Source: Zygnema cylindricum
Lineage: Eukaryota; Streptophyta; Zygnematophyceae; Zygnematales; Zygnemataceae
DNA: 63,132 nt
Direction: 5' to 3'
Assembly (NCBI GenBank): GCA_037447655.1
Contig: JBBHKE010001707.1
Coordinates: forward strand, 10,062-73,193
The notes under the pieces are model-generated. The model saw only the letters and a list, made by a program, of their open reading frames with translations. It searched no databases and was not told the origin of the DNA. Positions 31,389 to 43,250 of this stretch are shown piece by piece (position 1 is the stretch's first letter; each line of letters opens with the position of its first letter). The position numbers and the translations under genes were made by a program.

Positions 31389-32290
31389 TTTCACACAAAA
31401 TTTTGGAATTGAAAGGTGATCTTACCTTATGGCATCATTGAATGTGTCACACATCCGAGGTAAGTTTGAAGAAGATGATTCGACATTCTTTGGTGAGGGG
31501 TTTGGACCTCGCATCCGGTGAGAAGGTGAATGGATGCGGAGGATGTAGCAAAGGACGTCAAATTCGGAAATCCCATCCGATTAAAGACATCAAGCATCGA
31601 GCTCAAAATCCTTTGGAGGTTGTTCACATCGATCTTTGTGGACACATTAAACTCGAGACAATTGGAGGTAATAAGTATACTTTGATGATAGTTGATGACT
31701 TCTCTCGGAAGTCATGGGTGTATTTATTGAAAAAGAAATCGGATGCATTTGAAAAATTTAAGGAATGGCATGTAATGGCCGAGAGGCAAATTGATAAAAA
31801 GCATAAATCCATTCGTTCGGACAATGGAGGGGAGTTTGTTGTTTTTGAGGGGTATTGTAAGGAGTGGGGGATAACGCATCAATTCACGGTGCCTTATTCT
31901 CCGAAGTCAAATGGAGTGGCCAAGAGGAAGAACCGTACCTTAGAAGAAATGGTCCGTGCGATGGTTCATAGCTCTGGACGAGAGATGTTTTTGTGGGGAG
32001 ATGCAATTCTTACGGCAAATTACATTTGTAACCGAAGGTTCACTTCGAAGTTCGGAAGTAAAACAACGGAGGAGTTGTGGAGTGGTAGAAAGCCCACGGT
32101 TCATCATTTGAGAATTTGGGGATGTCATGCTACGGTTTATGTGGAATCAATCAAGAGGAAGGGGAAATTTGCTCCAAGGTGTTGGCCGGGAATTTTTGTT
32201 GGTTATAGTGCAAGGGGGAATTTGTACCAAGTGTATGATCCGGCTTGTCACACCGTGGAGGAATCTCGGAATGTGGACTTTCATTAGGAT
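31389..32290 (+). pseudogene. Copia integrase of element A
   Basis: Largely open from 31,442 to 32,287. The motif CGGCSKGRQIR belongs to the pre-integrase finger. DDE core with VVHIDLCGHIK, SIRSDNGGEFVV and the region VAKRKNRTLEE, where relatives have VAERKNRT: the catalytic Glu codon is Lys. C-terminal PGIFVGYSARGNLYQVYD. A TAG at 32,285 ends it where element B reads on. Confidence 0.8.
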
Positions 32291-34259
32291 CTCAAATCCG
32301 CCATGAATTTCGTTGGGAAATTTAAAGAAAATTTGGATTTTTATGAGGAGAGTGAAATTGAGAGTTTTCCGTACATTGGGGATTCGGAATCCGATGTGGA
32401 ACCGAATGAGAAAATTAAGAAAAATAATTTGAAGAAATCGGTTGAAATTGAATTTGAAAAAAAGAGTAACGGATCTTTGGATTCCCGAGTGACTTCGGAC
32501 ATTCGTAAATCTCAAAGCTCTAAATTGAGTTCTAAATCGAGTGAGAAAGAAATTGAAATTGAATCCGAGGAAGAGAAAGAGGAAAATGAGGAGGAGCAAG
32601 TTATTAGGAGGAGCTCTCGGATTACAAAGGGGAAGAAACCGGAGAAACTCACTTACGATTGAAAAGGGGAAAATGCATCAAATTCGCATTATTTTCTTTC
32701 CGATGCTAAGGAGACGGAGTTTCTTTTGTAGCAATCACTTACGGAGAATATGACCGGCGACCCTCAATCTTATGTCGAGGCTAGGAGGTCGGCTGATTGG
32801 GAGAGTAGGTGGAAACCGGCGTGGGAGAAAGAATTAAAGTCGGTGGTTTATAATCGAGCTTTTGAGGAAGTGAACTTACCGGAGGGGAAAAAGGCGATTG
32901 ATGCAAAGTGGGTCTTTAAGACTAAAACTGGAGCTTTGGGCGAGATAATTAAGTACAAGGCGAGACTTTTTTGTAAGGGGTTCCAACAAACGTGAGGGAA
33001 TCGATTTTAAGGAGACTTATGTTCTTGTGGTGAAGTTTGACTCACTACGGATTATCGTACTTGCAGCGATGGAGAAGAAGCACGTCCATCAAATGGATGT
33101 GGAAACCGCGTTTTTAAATGGTGAGTTGGAGTAAAAGGTATATATGAAGGTACTAGAAAGCGTGTCTCCTTTGCAGGAAGGAAAGGTATGGCGTTTGCGA
33201 AAGTCGTTGTATGGTTTGAAACAGGCGCCGCGCACTTGGTATTTGAGACTTCATCAAGTACTATTGAAATTTGGATTTGTACGGACTATGTCCGATTCAG
33301 GAGTTTACGTAAATGGTAAAGGATTTGACCGACTCATCTTTTTCGTTTATGTGGATGTTTTTTTGATGACATGCGACAAGTTGGAGCGCATTAATGAGTT
33401 GAAACTTTACCTTGGTTTGCTCTTCAAAGTGACAGAGCTTGGAGAGGTACGATGTACTTTGGGGATTGAAGTGATACGCGACAAAAAGGGGAACATCAAA
33501 TTGAGTCAAGCTCAACATTGTAAAGAGATTTTGAAGAGATTCGGTATGATTGACGCGAAACCGCTTTCTACACCGTTGGATGCAAATCTACACATTCGCA
33601 AGTTTGAGGAAGAGGATTCTGTCGACGTACCATATCAAGAGTTGGTTGGTTCACTTATGTACCTTAGCATTGGTACTCGTCCAAATATTTTGGCCACAAT
33701 TTCCATTGTCGGCCATTATTGTTACGAGCCCAAGAAGGCGTATTGAGAGGCCGTACGACGTATCTTTTGATACTTGGTTAGTACGATTGATCTAGGTTTT
33801 TTATTCACTTCTGACAAAAAATATTTGGAGTGTGTTGGGTATTGTGACGCGGATTGGGGTGGCGATTTTGATTCAAGTAAATCCATCTCAGGGCACGCAT
33901 TTATTCTTGGAGGAGCCGCGATTTCGTGGAGTTCTAGGCTACAACCAACAGTTGCGTTGAGTTTCACAGAATTTGAGAATATGGCTGCATGACATGCAGC
34001 TAAGGCTTCGATTTGGATTAAAGAGATGTTACGTGAGTTAAGTGTTCCTATTGGTTGTATGACGATTTATTCTGACAACATGAGTTCGATGGCTTTGGCT
34101 AAAAATCCAGTGTTTCACAAGAGGACGAAACACATCAAGATCCAATGGCATTTTGTAAGAGATTTGATGACGGCGAACGAGATTGTATTTTCGTACGTAC
34201 CGACAAAAGAGGAGGCGGTAGATTTGTTGACGAAAGCTGCCACACATGATGTATTTTAG
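32291..34259 (+). pseudogene. Copia RT and RNase H of element A
   Basis: Acidic linker 32,303-32,662, RT 32,750-33,746 with KAIDAKWVFKTKTG, SLYGLKQAPRTWYLRLH and the catalytic box FVYVDVFLM, where the second Asp of YVDD is Val. RNase H 33,774-34,259 with YCDADWGG and YSDNMSSMALA. Lesions: frameshift near 32,990, TAA at 33,133, stops at 33,743 and 33,990. Ends at polypurine tract 34,313-34,322. Confidence 0.85.
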
Positions 34260-34322
34260 AGAGGAAGACCAAAACTTGGATTATTTTGAGGAGTTTGACG
34301 ATTCCGACAATAAGAGGGGGAT

Positions 34323-34981
34323 TGTTGGGTTATTGTCGTTTTTCGGTATTTCCGCGAAGCGTCATACCAACATTTGTTTGTTTGACGCGAAGTGTCGCGT
34401 CATCATACAAAAAGTACTACGTCGCTTCACAACGGTACTTTTGATACCCGCGAACAAAATGTTCTATTTCGTTTCGCGTCACTTTATATTTTCGTGCGCA
34501 TGTGTTTCAATTTGCGTGCAAGTGTGTTTGTGGAGCGACACGTGTTTAAGTCAACGTTTGAAGTTGGTCATTCAAAGGAAGAAAGCGTGTGCTACTTTCT
34601 TCGTGGAACTTTCACTTGCAGTGTGCACAGTCAGCTAGGGACAGACTTCGTCGCTACGCTAAGTTCTGCTTGTTTTATCTTGTTGTCTCTTAGTGCAAAG
34701 TAGCGGGTATATAAGCAGCAATATACATGTGCAAATTAATGAGTTATATGATCTATCTATCTTACATGCTTGAATCATAGAGGATTTGATATTAAAGTAA
34801 GAGGGTATTTAAAGAGGATAGAGAAGAGAGAGAAGAGAGATGTTCTAAAAAGGCTTCGGCCAAGAACACTTATAAATCTTTTTGCCTGAATATTCCTCTT
34901 GTCTTTTATGAGCTTCCGCTGTGTAATGATTTATGTTTTGTGAATTATTTTGAGTGAATCTCTTTTGCTTAAGATCCTACA
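34323..34981 (+). repeat. Middle LTR shared by elements A and B
   Basis: 659 bp, TGTTGGGTTATTG...ATCCTACA. It is 3' LTR of A and 5' LTR of B. By eye it is more different from the left and right LTRs than those are from each other. TATATA box at about 34,703. The primer-binding site of B, TGGTACCGGAGC, is at 34,984-34,995. Confidence 0.85.
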
Positions 34982-35002
34982 ATTGGTACCGGAGCTAGTG
35001 CT

Positions 35003-36262
35003 TTGGAGATAGAGAGGGAGCGCATGGGGAGGAAGAAGAATAGAAATACTCCTTCCCCCATGTCGAATTTGGAGAGAGCAAAAAATTTCAGTTTTTCGGG
35101 TTCTCAATTTGAGGAGACCCGGAATACAGAGAGAAAATTTGAGGAGATGTTTGATACACTTATGAGATATGTAAATTCCCGTTTTCAAACTCAACCGAGT
35201 GAGAGCAAAGAAAACACTTTCTTTCCTGCTGTCAATCCCTTTAGAGGAGGAGCTAATGAGAGTGAGATAAAAGAGAGGATTAGGAAGGGAAAGTCGAATA
35301 TAGAAGAAGAAGAGTCTGAGTTTGACAAAGGATTGGAAAACGAAGAAAATTATAACATGTCGGGGAAATTCGTGGCCTTTAATGGTTCCAATTATGTCGT
35401 TTGGAAAAAATTTATTTCAGGTCAACTTATTCTCAAGAAGCTTTGGAGGATTGTCGATGGAGAAGAGAAAATGCCACTTGAGAGTAAGGCACGTGCTCAA
35501 TGGAGATTGAAGGATATTGCGGCAACAACCGGTTTGATGAAGAATTGCACTTCTTCCGTGCTTGATCATTTCCTCGCTCACAGCACGGCCCATGAGTGTT
35601 GGCAAGCACTTGAGGAGCAATATGAGAAGGGCGTTGAGAACAAGGGTCAATATGTTTATACGGACTTTATGAATTTTAAAATCAAATCAAATGAAGTTTT
35701 GGATGATGTTGTGAAACGCTTCAATAATATACTCGAGCAATTACTCAACAATGGTCGAGTTATTTTGGATGCGGATAAAGTAAGCGTTTTTCTTAATGCT
35801 TTACCGGACAAGCTTTCACATCTTAAAGCTATTTTACGAGCGAAGGTGGATAACACTTTCGGATTCACCGTCAATTCTATCAAGATGTCGGCGGGAACTC
35901 CAACGGCTTTTTCAAGTGGAGGAGGAGGAGTTCTCAACTCTACTACTCCCGAAACCCCGGATCTTAACTATGCGAGTGGTAGAGGAGGTGGTAGAGGAGG
36001 CGGCCCGAGAGGTGGTGGCGGCCGAGGCAACAAGAAAGCGCAAGGTCGTCCACTGAAGGTCCCTTCGGATCTTTCCAATGTGACATGCTACCGGTGTAAC
36101 CGGCTTCGACATTTGTCGTCCTCTTGTCCGGATAAAGACAAGCAATGTCATTTTTGTGGTAAGTGGGGGCATACAAGCCCTCAATGTTATGCGAAGAGTC
36201 GAGATTCCGGAGGTGGAAGAGGAGGTAGAGGAGGTGATAAAGGCGGCCGAGGTGGCGGTTGA
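35003..36262 (+). pseudogene. Copia gag of element B, nearly intact
   Basis: A 419-codon frame: N-terminal basic segment (MGRKKNRNTPSPM from 35,024), UBN2-like capsid with VAFNGSNYVVWKKFI, LVLDHFLAHSTAHECW-type core and ALPDKLSHLKAIL, then glycine/arginine repeats and two zinc knuckles CYRCNRLRHLSSSC and CHFCGKWGHTSPQC. A TGA at 36,260-36,262 falls in the glycine repeat just before the protease. The better preserved of the two gags and the best reference for this family. Confidence 0.85.
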
Positions 36263-36887
36263 GGAGGAGGCTGTGGAGGCGGTCGAGGTTATGGTAATGC
36301 AAATTACTTTGACTATGGTAATGAAATCGGTGATGTTTTTCCGGTTCTTAACCTTACACTTGATTCGGTGAGTAGTGAGGGAAATTTGGGGAACGAGTGG
36401 ATTATTCATACGGGGGCATCCCACCATGTTTGCACGGATGCTTCCTTGTTTGGTGACATGAGGGAACTTACGATTCCAAAGTTTATTACGGTAGCAAGCA
36501 GCCATGTCATTTCGGTTAGAACTGTTTGCACGGTTTGGCTTGATCTTCTTTCATGGAATAATGATGGGAAGGAGAAATCGACGAAGTATTGTCTTCAAAA
36601 TACTCTTTACATTCCGGACGGTTCGGTAAATTTGTTAAGTGTTCCACAAATCCAACGGATTGGTGGAAGCTTACTTGCGAGAGGTGATCAATCTATTGAG
36701 ATTTGGAATGAGGAGGGGAGTGTAATTGGAGAAGGAGTTGTAACGGATGCGAATCATAGCCGGCTCTTATGGAGGAGGCCGAAATCTAAAGTTCCCACCG
36801 AGGGAATTTCACATCAAATTTCGGAGTTGAAAGGTGATCTTACCTTATGGCATCATCGAATGTGTCACACATCCAAGGTAAGTTTGA
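36263..36887 (+). pseudogene. Copia protease of element B
   Basis: Open from 36,368: EWIIHTGASHHVCTDASL, where the catalytic Asp of DTGA is His. It continues with NTLYIPDGSVNLLSVPQI and the pre-integrase histidines LWHHRMCHTSKVSL, and is cut by the N gap at 36,888. Confidence 0.85.
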
Positions 36888-36897
36888 NNNNNNNNNN
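36888..36897. other. Assembly gap (10 N)
   Basis: Ten N in the sequence. About 440 bp of integrase present in element A (31,463-31,905) is missing across this gap. Confidence 0.98.
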
Positions 36898-37121
36898 CAA
36901 AATGAAGGCCTTTGGCTTCACTCAGCAGCCAATGTTTATATTAAGCGGCATTCTTAGCGTAGAGGGGTGTTTTTGTAGAGAGCAGGCCTCGATACTTGGT
37001 AGCGTGCCTGGTAAAGAACATTCCATGCTAAGAAGGAGAGCCGGTGAGGTAAAATAAGGCCTCTTATTCCGCGGCACTTAACTACGGAATAGGGGGTGAG
37101 GAATGTTATGGGGAGTTTTTT
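36898..37121. other. Sequence foreign to the copia element after the gap
   Basis: 224 bp with no match to element A or to anything else I noticed in the window; copia homology resumes at AAATGGAGTGGCC. It is either a misjoined piece or an unfinished insertion. The continuous reading frame across the N run is meaningless. Confidence 0.7.
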
Positions 37122-37944
37122 AAATGGAGTGGCCGAGAGGAAGAATCGTACCTTACAAGAAATGGTCCGTGCGATGGTTCATAGCTCCGGACGAGAGATG
37201 TTTTTGTGGGGAGATGCGATTCTTACGGCGAATTATATTTGTAACCGACGACTCACTTCGGTTTCCGGAAGTAAAACACCGAAGGAGTTATGGAGTGGGA
37301 GAAAGCCCACGGTTCATCATTTGAGAATTTGGGAATGTCATGCCACGATTTATGTGGAATCAATTAAGAGGAAAGGGAAATTTGCACCAAGGTGTTGGCC
37401 GGGAATTTTTATTGGTTATAGTGCGAAGGGGAATTTGTACCGAGTGTATGATCCGGCTCGTCACACCGTGGAGGAATCTCGAAATGTGGATTTTCATGAG
37501 GATCTCAAATCCGCCATGAATTCCGTGGGGAAATTTAAAGAGAATTTTGATTTTTATGAGGAGAGTGAAATTGAGAATTTTCCGTTCATTGGTGATTCGG
37601 AATCCGATGAGGAACCGAAAATAAAATGTCAGAAAAAGAAATTGGGGAAATTGGTTGAAGTTGAATTTGAAAGAAAGAGTAACGGATCTTTGGATTCCCG
37701 AGTGCTTTCGAACATTCGGAAATCTCAAAGCTCGAAATCGAGTTCTAAATCGAGTGAGAAGGAAATTGAAATTGAATGCGAGGAAAAGAAAGAGGAAAAG
37801 GAGGAGGAGCAAGTTATTAGGAGGAGCTCTGGGAGTACAAAAGGGAAGAAACCGGAGAAACTCACTTACGATCGAAAAGAGGAAAATGCATCGAATTCGT
37901 ATTATTTTCTTTCCGATGCTAAAGAGACAGAGTTTCTTTTGTAG
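37122..37944 (+). pseudogene. Copia integrase C-terminal part and linker of element B
   Basis: Open frame with NGVAERKNRTLQEMVRAM (catalytic Glu present), WSGRKPTVHHLRIW, PGIFIGYSAKGNLYRVYD and VDFHEDLKSAM, then a lysine/glutamate-rich linker ending YFLSDAKETEFLL before TAG at 37,942. The first half of the core is lost in the gap. Confidence 0.8.
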
Positions 37945-39504
37945 CAATCACTTACGAAAAATATGACCGGTGACCCTCAATCTTATGTCGAGGCTAGGAG
38001 GTCGGTTGATTGGGAGAGTAAGTGGAAACCGGCGTGGGAGAAAAAATTTAAGTTGGTGGTTGATAATCAAACTTTTGAGGAAGTGAAATTACCGGAGGGG
38101 ATAAAGGCGATTGATGCAAAGTGGGTATTTAAAACCAAAACTGGAGCGTCAGGTGAGATAATTAAGTACAAGGCAAGACTTGTTTGTAAGGGGTTCCAAC
38201 AATGTGAGGGAATCGATTTTAAGGAGAGTTATGCTTCCGTGGTGAAGTTCGACTCACCACGGATTATTATTGCAGTTGCAGCAATGGGGAAGAAGCACGT
38301 CCATCAAATGGACGTTGAAACCGCATTTTTAAATGGTGAGTTGGAGGAAGAGGTATATATGAAGGTACCGGAAGGTGTCTCTCCTTTGCGGAAAAGAAAT
38401 GTATGTCGTTTGCGAAAGTCATTATATGGTTTGAAACAAGCACCACGCACTTGGTATTTGAGACTTCATCAAGTACTATAGAAGTTTGGATTTGTAAGGA
38501 ATACGTCCGATTTTGGAGTTTATGTGAAAGGTGAAGGAGTTGATCAAATCATCTTTTCTGTTTATGTGGATGATTTCTTGATGGCATGCGACAAGTTGGA
38601 TCGCATTAATGAGTTGAAACATTACCTTGGTTTACATTTCAAAGTAACAGATCTTGGAGAGGTACGATATATTTTGGGGATTGAAGTGATACGTGACAAG
38701 GAGGGGAACATCAAATTGAGTCAAACTCAATATTATAAGGAGATTTTGGAGAGATTTGGTATGTTTGACACGAAACCGCTTTCTACACCGTTGGATGCAA
38801 ACCTACACATTCGTAAGTTTGAAGAGGAGGATTCTATCGACGTACCATATCGAGTGGTGGTTGGTTCACTTATGTACCTTAGCGTTGGTACCCATCCAGA
38901 TATTTCGGCCGCAGTTTCCATCGTCAGCCGTTATTGTCACGAGCCAAAGAAGGCACACTGGGAGGTCGTACGACATATCTTTCGATACTTGGTTGGTACG
39001 ATTGATCTTGGACTTTTGTTTACTTCTGACATAAAATATTTGGAGTGTGTTGGGTATTGTGACGCTGATTGGGGCGGTGATTTTGATTCAAGTAAGTCCA
39101 CGTCAGGATATTCATTTATTTTCAAAGAAGCTGCAATCTCGTAGAGTTCTAGGCTACAACCTACGGTTGCGTTGAGTTCCACAGAATCTGAGTATATGGT
39201 TGCGTGTCATGCAGCTAAGGCTTCGATTTGGATTAAGGAGATATTACGTGAGTTAAGCATTCCTATTGGTTGTATGACGATTTATTTTGACAGCATGAGT
39301 TCAATGGCTTTGGCGAAAAATCCTGTGTTTCACAAGAGGACGAAACACATCATGATCCAATGGCATTTTGTAAGAGAACTGGTTACGGCAAATGATATTG
39401 TTTTTTCGTACGTACCAACAAAAGAGGAGGCGGCTGATTTGTTGACAAAGGCTGCCACACATGATGCGTTTGAGAGGGGGCGACCAAAACTTGGATTATT
39501 TTGA
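37945..39504 (+). pseudogene. Copia RT and RNase H of element B, nearly intact
   Basis: RT from 37,963: KAIDAKWVFKTKTGASGE, VHQMDVETAFLNGELEEEV, SLYGLKQAPRTWYL and the intact catalytic box SVYVDDFLMACDK. RNase H: YCDADWGGDFDSSKSTSGY, SSTESEYMVACHAAK, YFDSMSSMALAKNP, KEEAADLLTKA. Only two stops break it: TAG at 38,479-38,481 and TAG near 39,142. Ends at GLF stop, 39,504. Confidence 0.85.
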
Positions 39505-39537
39505 AGAGTTTGGCGATTCCGACAATAAGAGGGGGAT

Positions 39538-40086
39538 TGTTGGGATATTGTCGTTTCGCGGTATTTTCGCGAAGCGTCATACCAACTTGTATTTGTTTCA
39601 CGCGAACTGTCGCTTCATCATACAGAAGTACGATGTCGTTTCGCGGCAGTACTTTTGTTGTCCGCGAACGAAACATACTATTTCGTTTCGCGTCACTTGT
39701 TTGTTTCGTGCGCAGGTGTTTCAATTTGCGTGCAGGTGTATTCGTGAAGCGAAACGTGTTTAAGTCAACGTTTGGAGTTTGTCGTTTCGAAGGAAGAAGT
39801 GTGTGCGCCTTTCTTCGTGGAACTTTTATTGAAGAGTGCACAGTCAGCTAGGGACAGACTTCGTCGCTACGCTAAGTTATGCTTGTCGTTTCTTGTTGTC
39901 TTGTATTGCAGAAAAGCGAGTATATTTAGGCAGCTGTTTACATGTGCAGAGTATCAAATTAATTAATTCTATCTTACATGATTGAATCATAGAGGATTTG
40001 ATATTAGAGTAAGAGATTATTTAAAGAGGATAGAGAAGAGAGAGAGAAGAGAGAAGAGAGATGATGTAAAGAGGCTTCGACCAAGA
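39538..40086 (+). repeat. Right LTR of element B, truncated
   Basis: Starts TGTTGGGATATTG after polypurine tract AAGAGGGGGAT and matches the other two LTRs until about 40,086, where GGCTTCGACCAAGA runs into an unrelated minus-strand copia RT. About 100 bp of the LTR end are missing. Confidence 0.8.
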
Positions 40087-41480
40087 TCTGTTGGATATGC
40101 ATTCCTTTTGCTGCCGCCATTGCAATAACTGCTCACAAAGAATTGAACTTAACCATAAGAGCAAAAGTTTTTCAATAGTCAATACCTTTTTTTTGTTGAA
40201 AGCCTTCACATAGTAACCGTGCCTTATACTTATGAATTTCTCTTGAGGCTCCCCTCTTTGTCTTAAAAACCCACTTTCAGGCTTTACCAAGTGGTAAGTC
40301 TACTTCTTCAAAACACATGTTTGCTTTCACACAATTAAACTCCTTTATAAACTCCAGTTTCCATTTTTCCTCATATTCGTCTGAGTTTATAGCCTCTTGA
40401 TGTGACTGAGGATCGGCCGAACGATTTTCTTTAATTGCCTTTCATAAGAAAAAGGATTCCGCCTTTCTTTCTTTAAGTTCGGAAATTGCCCTCTGGTAAC
40501 TTGTTTGCTTTTTATATGACTGTCATGGTGAGAAACATTCTGGTGCCTTCCCTTCCATTGATCTCTTACTTCTCCGTAAATCTTCTGCATATTCCTTATC
40601 CGAATCACTACTCTCAATCTTGTTATCACCCTCTTTCTCAAAAGGTGTCTCTTCTGATGTCACATTGTTTGTATAAGTGGATAATTCTCCAATGACGTTG
40701 TCCCTCCGTGTTCCGTTGTTGGTGGGCTTAGATTTCGAAACTTTCTCTAAAGTTTGCTCTACAAATCCCACCTTTTTCTTTGTCCCTACCTCCATCAAGA
40801 CTTATTCTTCTTTCTCCTCCTCTCTTGTGAATTTCTGATAATGATTCTCCTCCTCGTAATCTTGGGCCCGTTTGAACTCATCAGCTCCTTTCACCATCCA
40901 TTCCAAATTTTCATTGAATTCCACATTTCTAGAATCTTAGACCCTTCTAGTAACGGGGTTATAAATCTTATACTGCATTGAGTTCTCACTATACCCCATA
41001 AAGTATCCTTCCCATGAACGTGCCACAAACTTCCCCTCCCGGTTTCTTTCCTCTACATACCCCATAGCCTCACATCCCCAAATCCTTAAATGTTTTACCG
41101 TAGGCGCTTGTCCACTTCAAAGTTCTTCTGGTGTTTTGTTGCCTAAAGCCGAGCTGATTCCCCGGTTGGTGACATGATTAGCCGCCCTAATTGCCTCTCC
41201 CCAAAGACGATGTGTGATTTTGGTCGTATGGAGCATTGCCTGCACCATCTCTTGCAATGTTCGATTCTTCCTCTCTGCAATTCCATTTGATTGTGGGGAA
41301 TAAGAAGCCGTGAACTGCTCCTTAATCCCTTTCTCCTTACAATATTCAGCGAATGCAAGGAATTCACCTCCACGGTCTGATCGTAGTGCTTTTACCTGCC
41401 TCCCACTTTCCCTCTCAACTATAACCACAAATTCTTTAAATGTCTCTAATGCGTTTGACTTTGCCTTTAATAAATACACC
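40087..41480 (-). pseudogene. Third copia family: integrase and start of RT, decayed
   Basis: Minus strand. Integrase 41,117-41,479 with LRSDRGGEFLAFAEYC and PQSNGIAERKNRTLQEMV, then KHLRIWGCEAMGYVEE; linker 40,523-40,798 (acidic, DKEYAEDLRRSKR); RT start near 40,400-40,090, ending in MAAAKGMHIQQ exactly at the junction with the truncated LTR. Stops and frameshifts throughout. Truncated at both ends, joining the gypsy fragment near 41,490. Confidence 0.75.
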
Positions 41481-41489
41481 CATGTCTTG

Positions 41490-43250
41490 CTGCTAAAATC
41501 AGTGGGTCAGAATTACCTTCCGAAATATTCTTGTAAATCATAGCAAAATTTGGATCTTTATCATCACCATTTCTAACAGCATCTAAAAACAATTCATACC
41601 GAACCATCACACTTATTTCAAAACATCAACTTAAAGGATCTGGGAGTACGTTTGTTTTTCATGAAAATGTCTGACATTAAATTTGAAATATGCCAATTTC
41701 TGCATCCACTTAACCTTTCTGCCAGTCATAATCAGTGCATCAGTTAATCTTTATAGATAGGATAGTGCCTTATTATCACAGTGAACTGTAAATTCTTTAT
41801 TATGCAAATAAAAATGCCATTTCACCAATGCATGAACAATTGCAAGTAATTCGTTTTCCTGTGCTGGATAGTTTTTTTCAACATCATTTAATTTCTTGGA
41901 CTCAAAAGCAATAGAATATTTGGCGACTTTTTGACTTATAACTGCTCCTAGACCTTTATAAGATGCATCAGTAGTGATCAGAACTTCAAATTCCCCATAC
42001 ATGAGTGTAACGGCAGAGGTCAACATCCCTTTTAGTTCCTCGGAAGATCTCTCTTGATTGGCTCCCCACAGAAACATCCCTTTCTTCCGAAGTAAATCCG
42101 TCAAAGATGCGGCGATCATACTGAAGTTCTTGATAAATTTCCTGTAATAAGTGGCCAATCCCAAAAATGATCTAACTTCTATGACATTAGTGGGTTGCTT
42201 CTAATTTTGGATTGCAGTAATTTTGGATGGATATGTTTTAACACCCTTCCCGCTAACTATATATCCCAAAACAATTGTTCACTTTTAACAAAACATGATT
42301 TTGACAATTTTCCATATAGTTTTTTTTCCCTTAACTTTTCCAACAATTTCCGTAAATGAATTACATGTTTTTCTTTAGATTTGCTATAAATTAGAGTATC
42401 ATCTATGAACACGTGAACAAACTCATCTATATAATCTGGAAAAGTTTGGTTCATTAATCTTTGATAAGTAGGCGGTGCATTCGTCAAACCAAATGGCATC
42501 CCTATCCATTCAAAATGACCGGCTCTACTTCTAAAAGCAGTTTTGTCAACATCTTCGGTTCTAATCGGCACCCGATTAAAGCCACTACGCAGATCAATCA
42601 AATCAGAAATTAAAGGGTAACGGATACTTATCCTTCACCATAATCTTGTTCAGACTACAATAGTCGACACACATTCTCAACGCTCCGTCTTCTTTTTTGA
42701 CAAAGAGAACTGGTGCTCCTACGGTGATTTGCTGGGCTAAATATGTCCTTTCTCTAGAAGCTCTTTGATTTCTTTCTTTAACTCCTCCTGCTCAAAGAAA
42801 ATGGGCTTATAAATTCCTAAGACAGGAGGATTATATCCACGTTCAAGGTTAATAACATGTTCTACATCTCGGGAAGGTGGCCTTCCTAAGGGTAAATCAC
42901 TTGGAAAAACATCTTGAAATTCAAAAATCAAATCTTTTACATTATCATTGGATGTATTTGTGTTAGTTACAAAATCATATTTTTGTTTTTCAAGATTTTT
43001 TATCATGTCTGATTTAGGAACAACATCAATGTTAGTGTTTTCTCCCCCCCCTTTCATCAGTAACTACCTCAATTACTAATAACAAGAAAGCATGATTTGT
43101 TTTATCTTTTAAATGCTTTTTAAATTGTTTAGTTGAAATCAAAACCTCCACTCTCAATTTGGTTTCGTTTTTTATATGATTCCTATGCAACTTCTTCGAA
43201 GGTAATGCTTGCAAAACCTTCCAACTGTTCTCATACTTCACTCTCAAGTT
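41490..43250 (-). pseudogene. Ty3/gypsy reverse transcriptase and RNase H, decayed
   Basis: Minus strand: pre-RT block 42,737-43,057 (FQDVFPSDLPLGRPPSRDVEHVI), RT 42,257-42,601 (IDLRSGFNRVPI, FEWIGMPFGLTNAPPTYQRLMN, catalytic FIDDTLIYS where YVDD/FIDD is usual), RNase H 41,751-42,164 (LITTDASYKGLGAVISQ, AQENELLAIVHAL). Degenerate sequence continues to about 41,600 (GRKVKWMQKLAYF). Integrase and 3' LTR are absent. Confidence 0.85.

Larger units (their letters stand above)
27718..40086 (+). mobile_element. Tandem pair of copia elements (LTR-A-LTR-B-LTR)
   Basis: Two internal regions of one copia family share a middle LTR: LTR 27,718-28,368, internal A 28,369-34,322, LTR 34,323-34,981, internal B 34,982-39,537, and a right LTR from 39,538 that is cut at about 40,086. 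Polypurine tracts (AAGAGGGGGAT) precede the middle and right LTRs and tRNA-Met primer sites follow the left and middle ones. Both copies are decayed. Confidence 0.85.

Noticed and set aside
36368-37057. Continuous 229-codon protein
   Set aside because: It crosses ten N and a foreign segment; only the protease part before 36,888 is meaningful.
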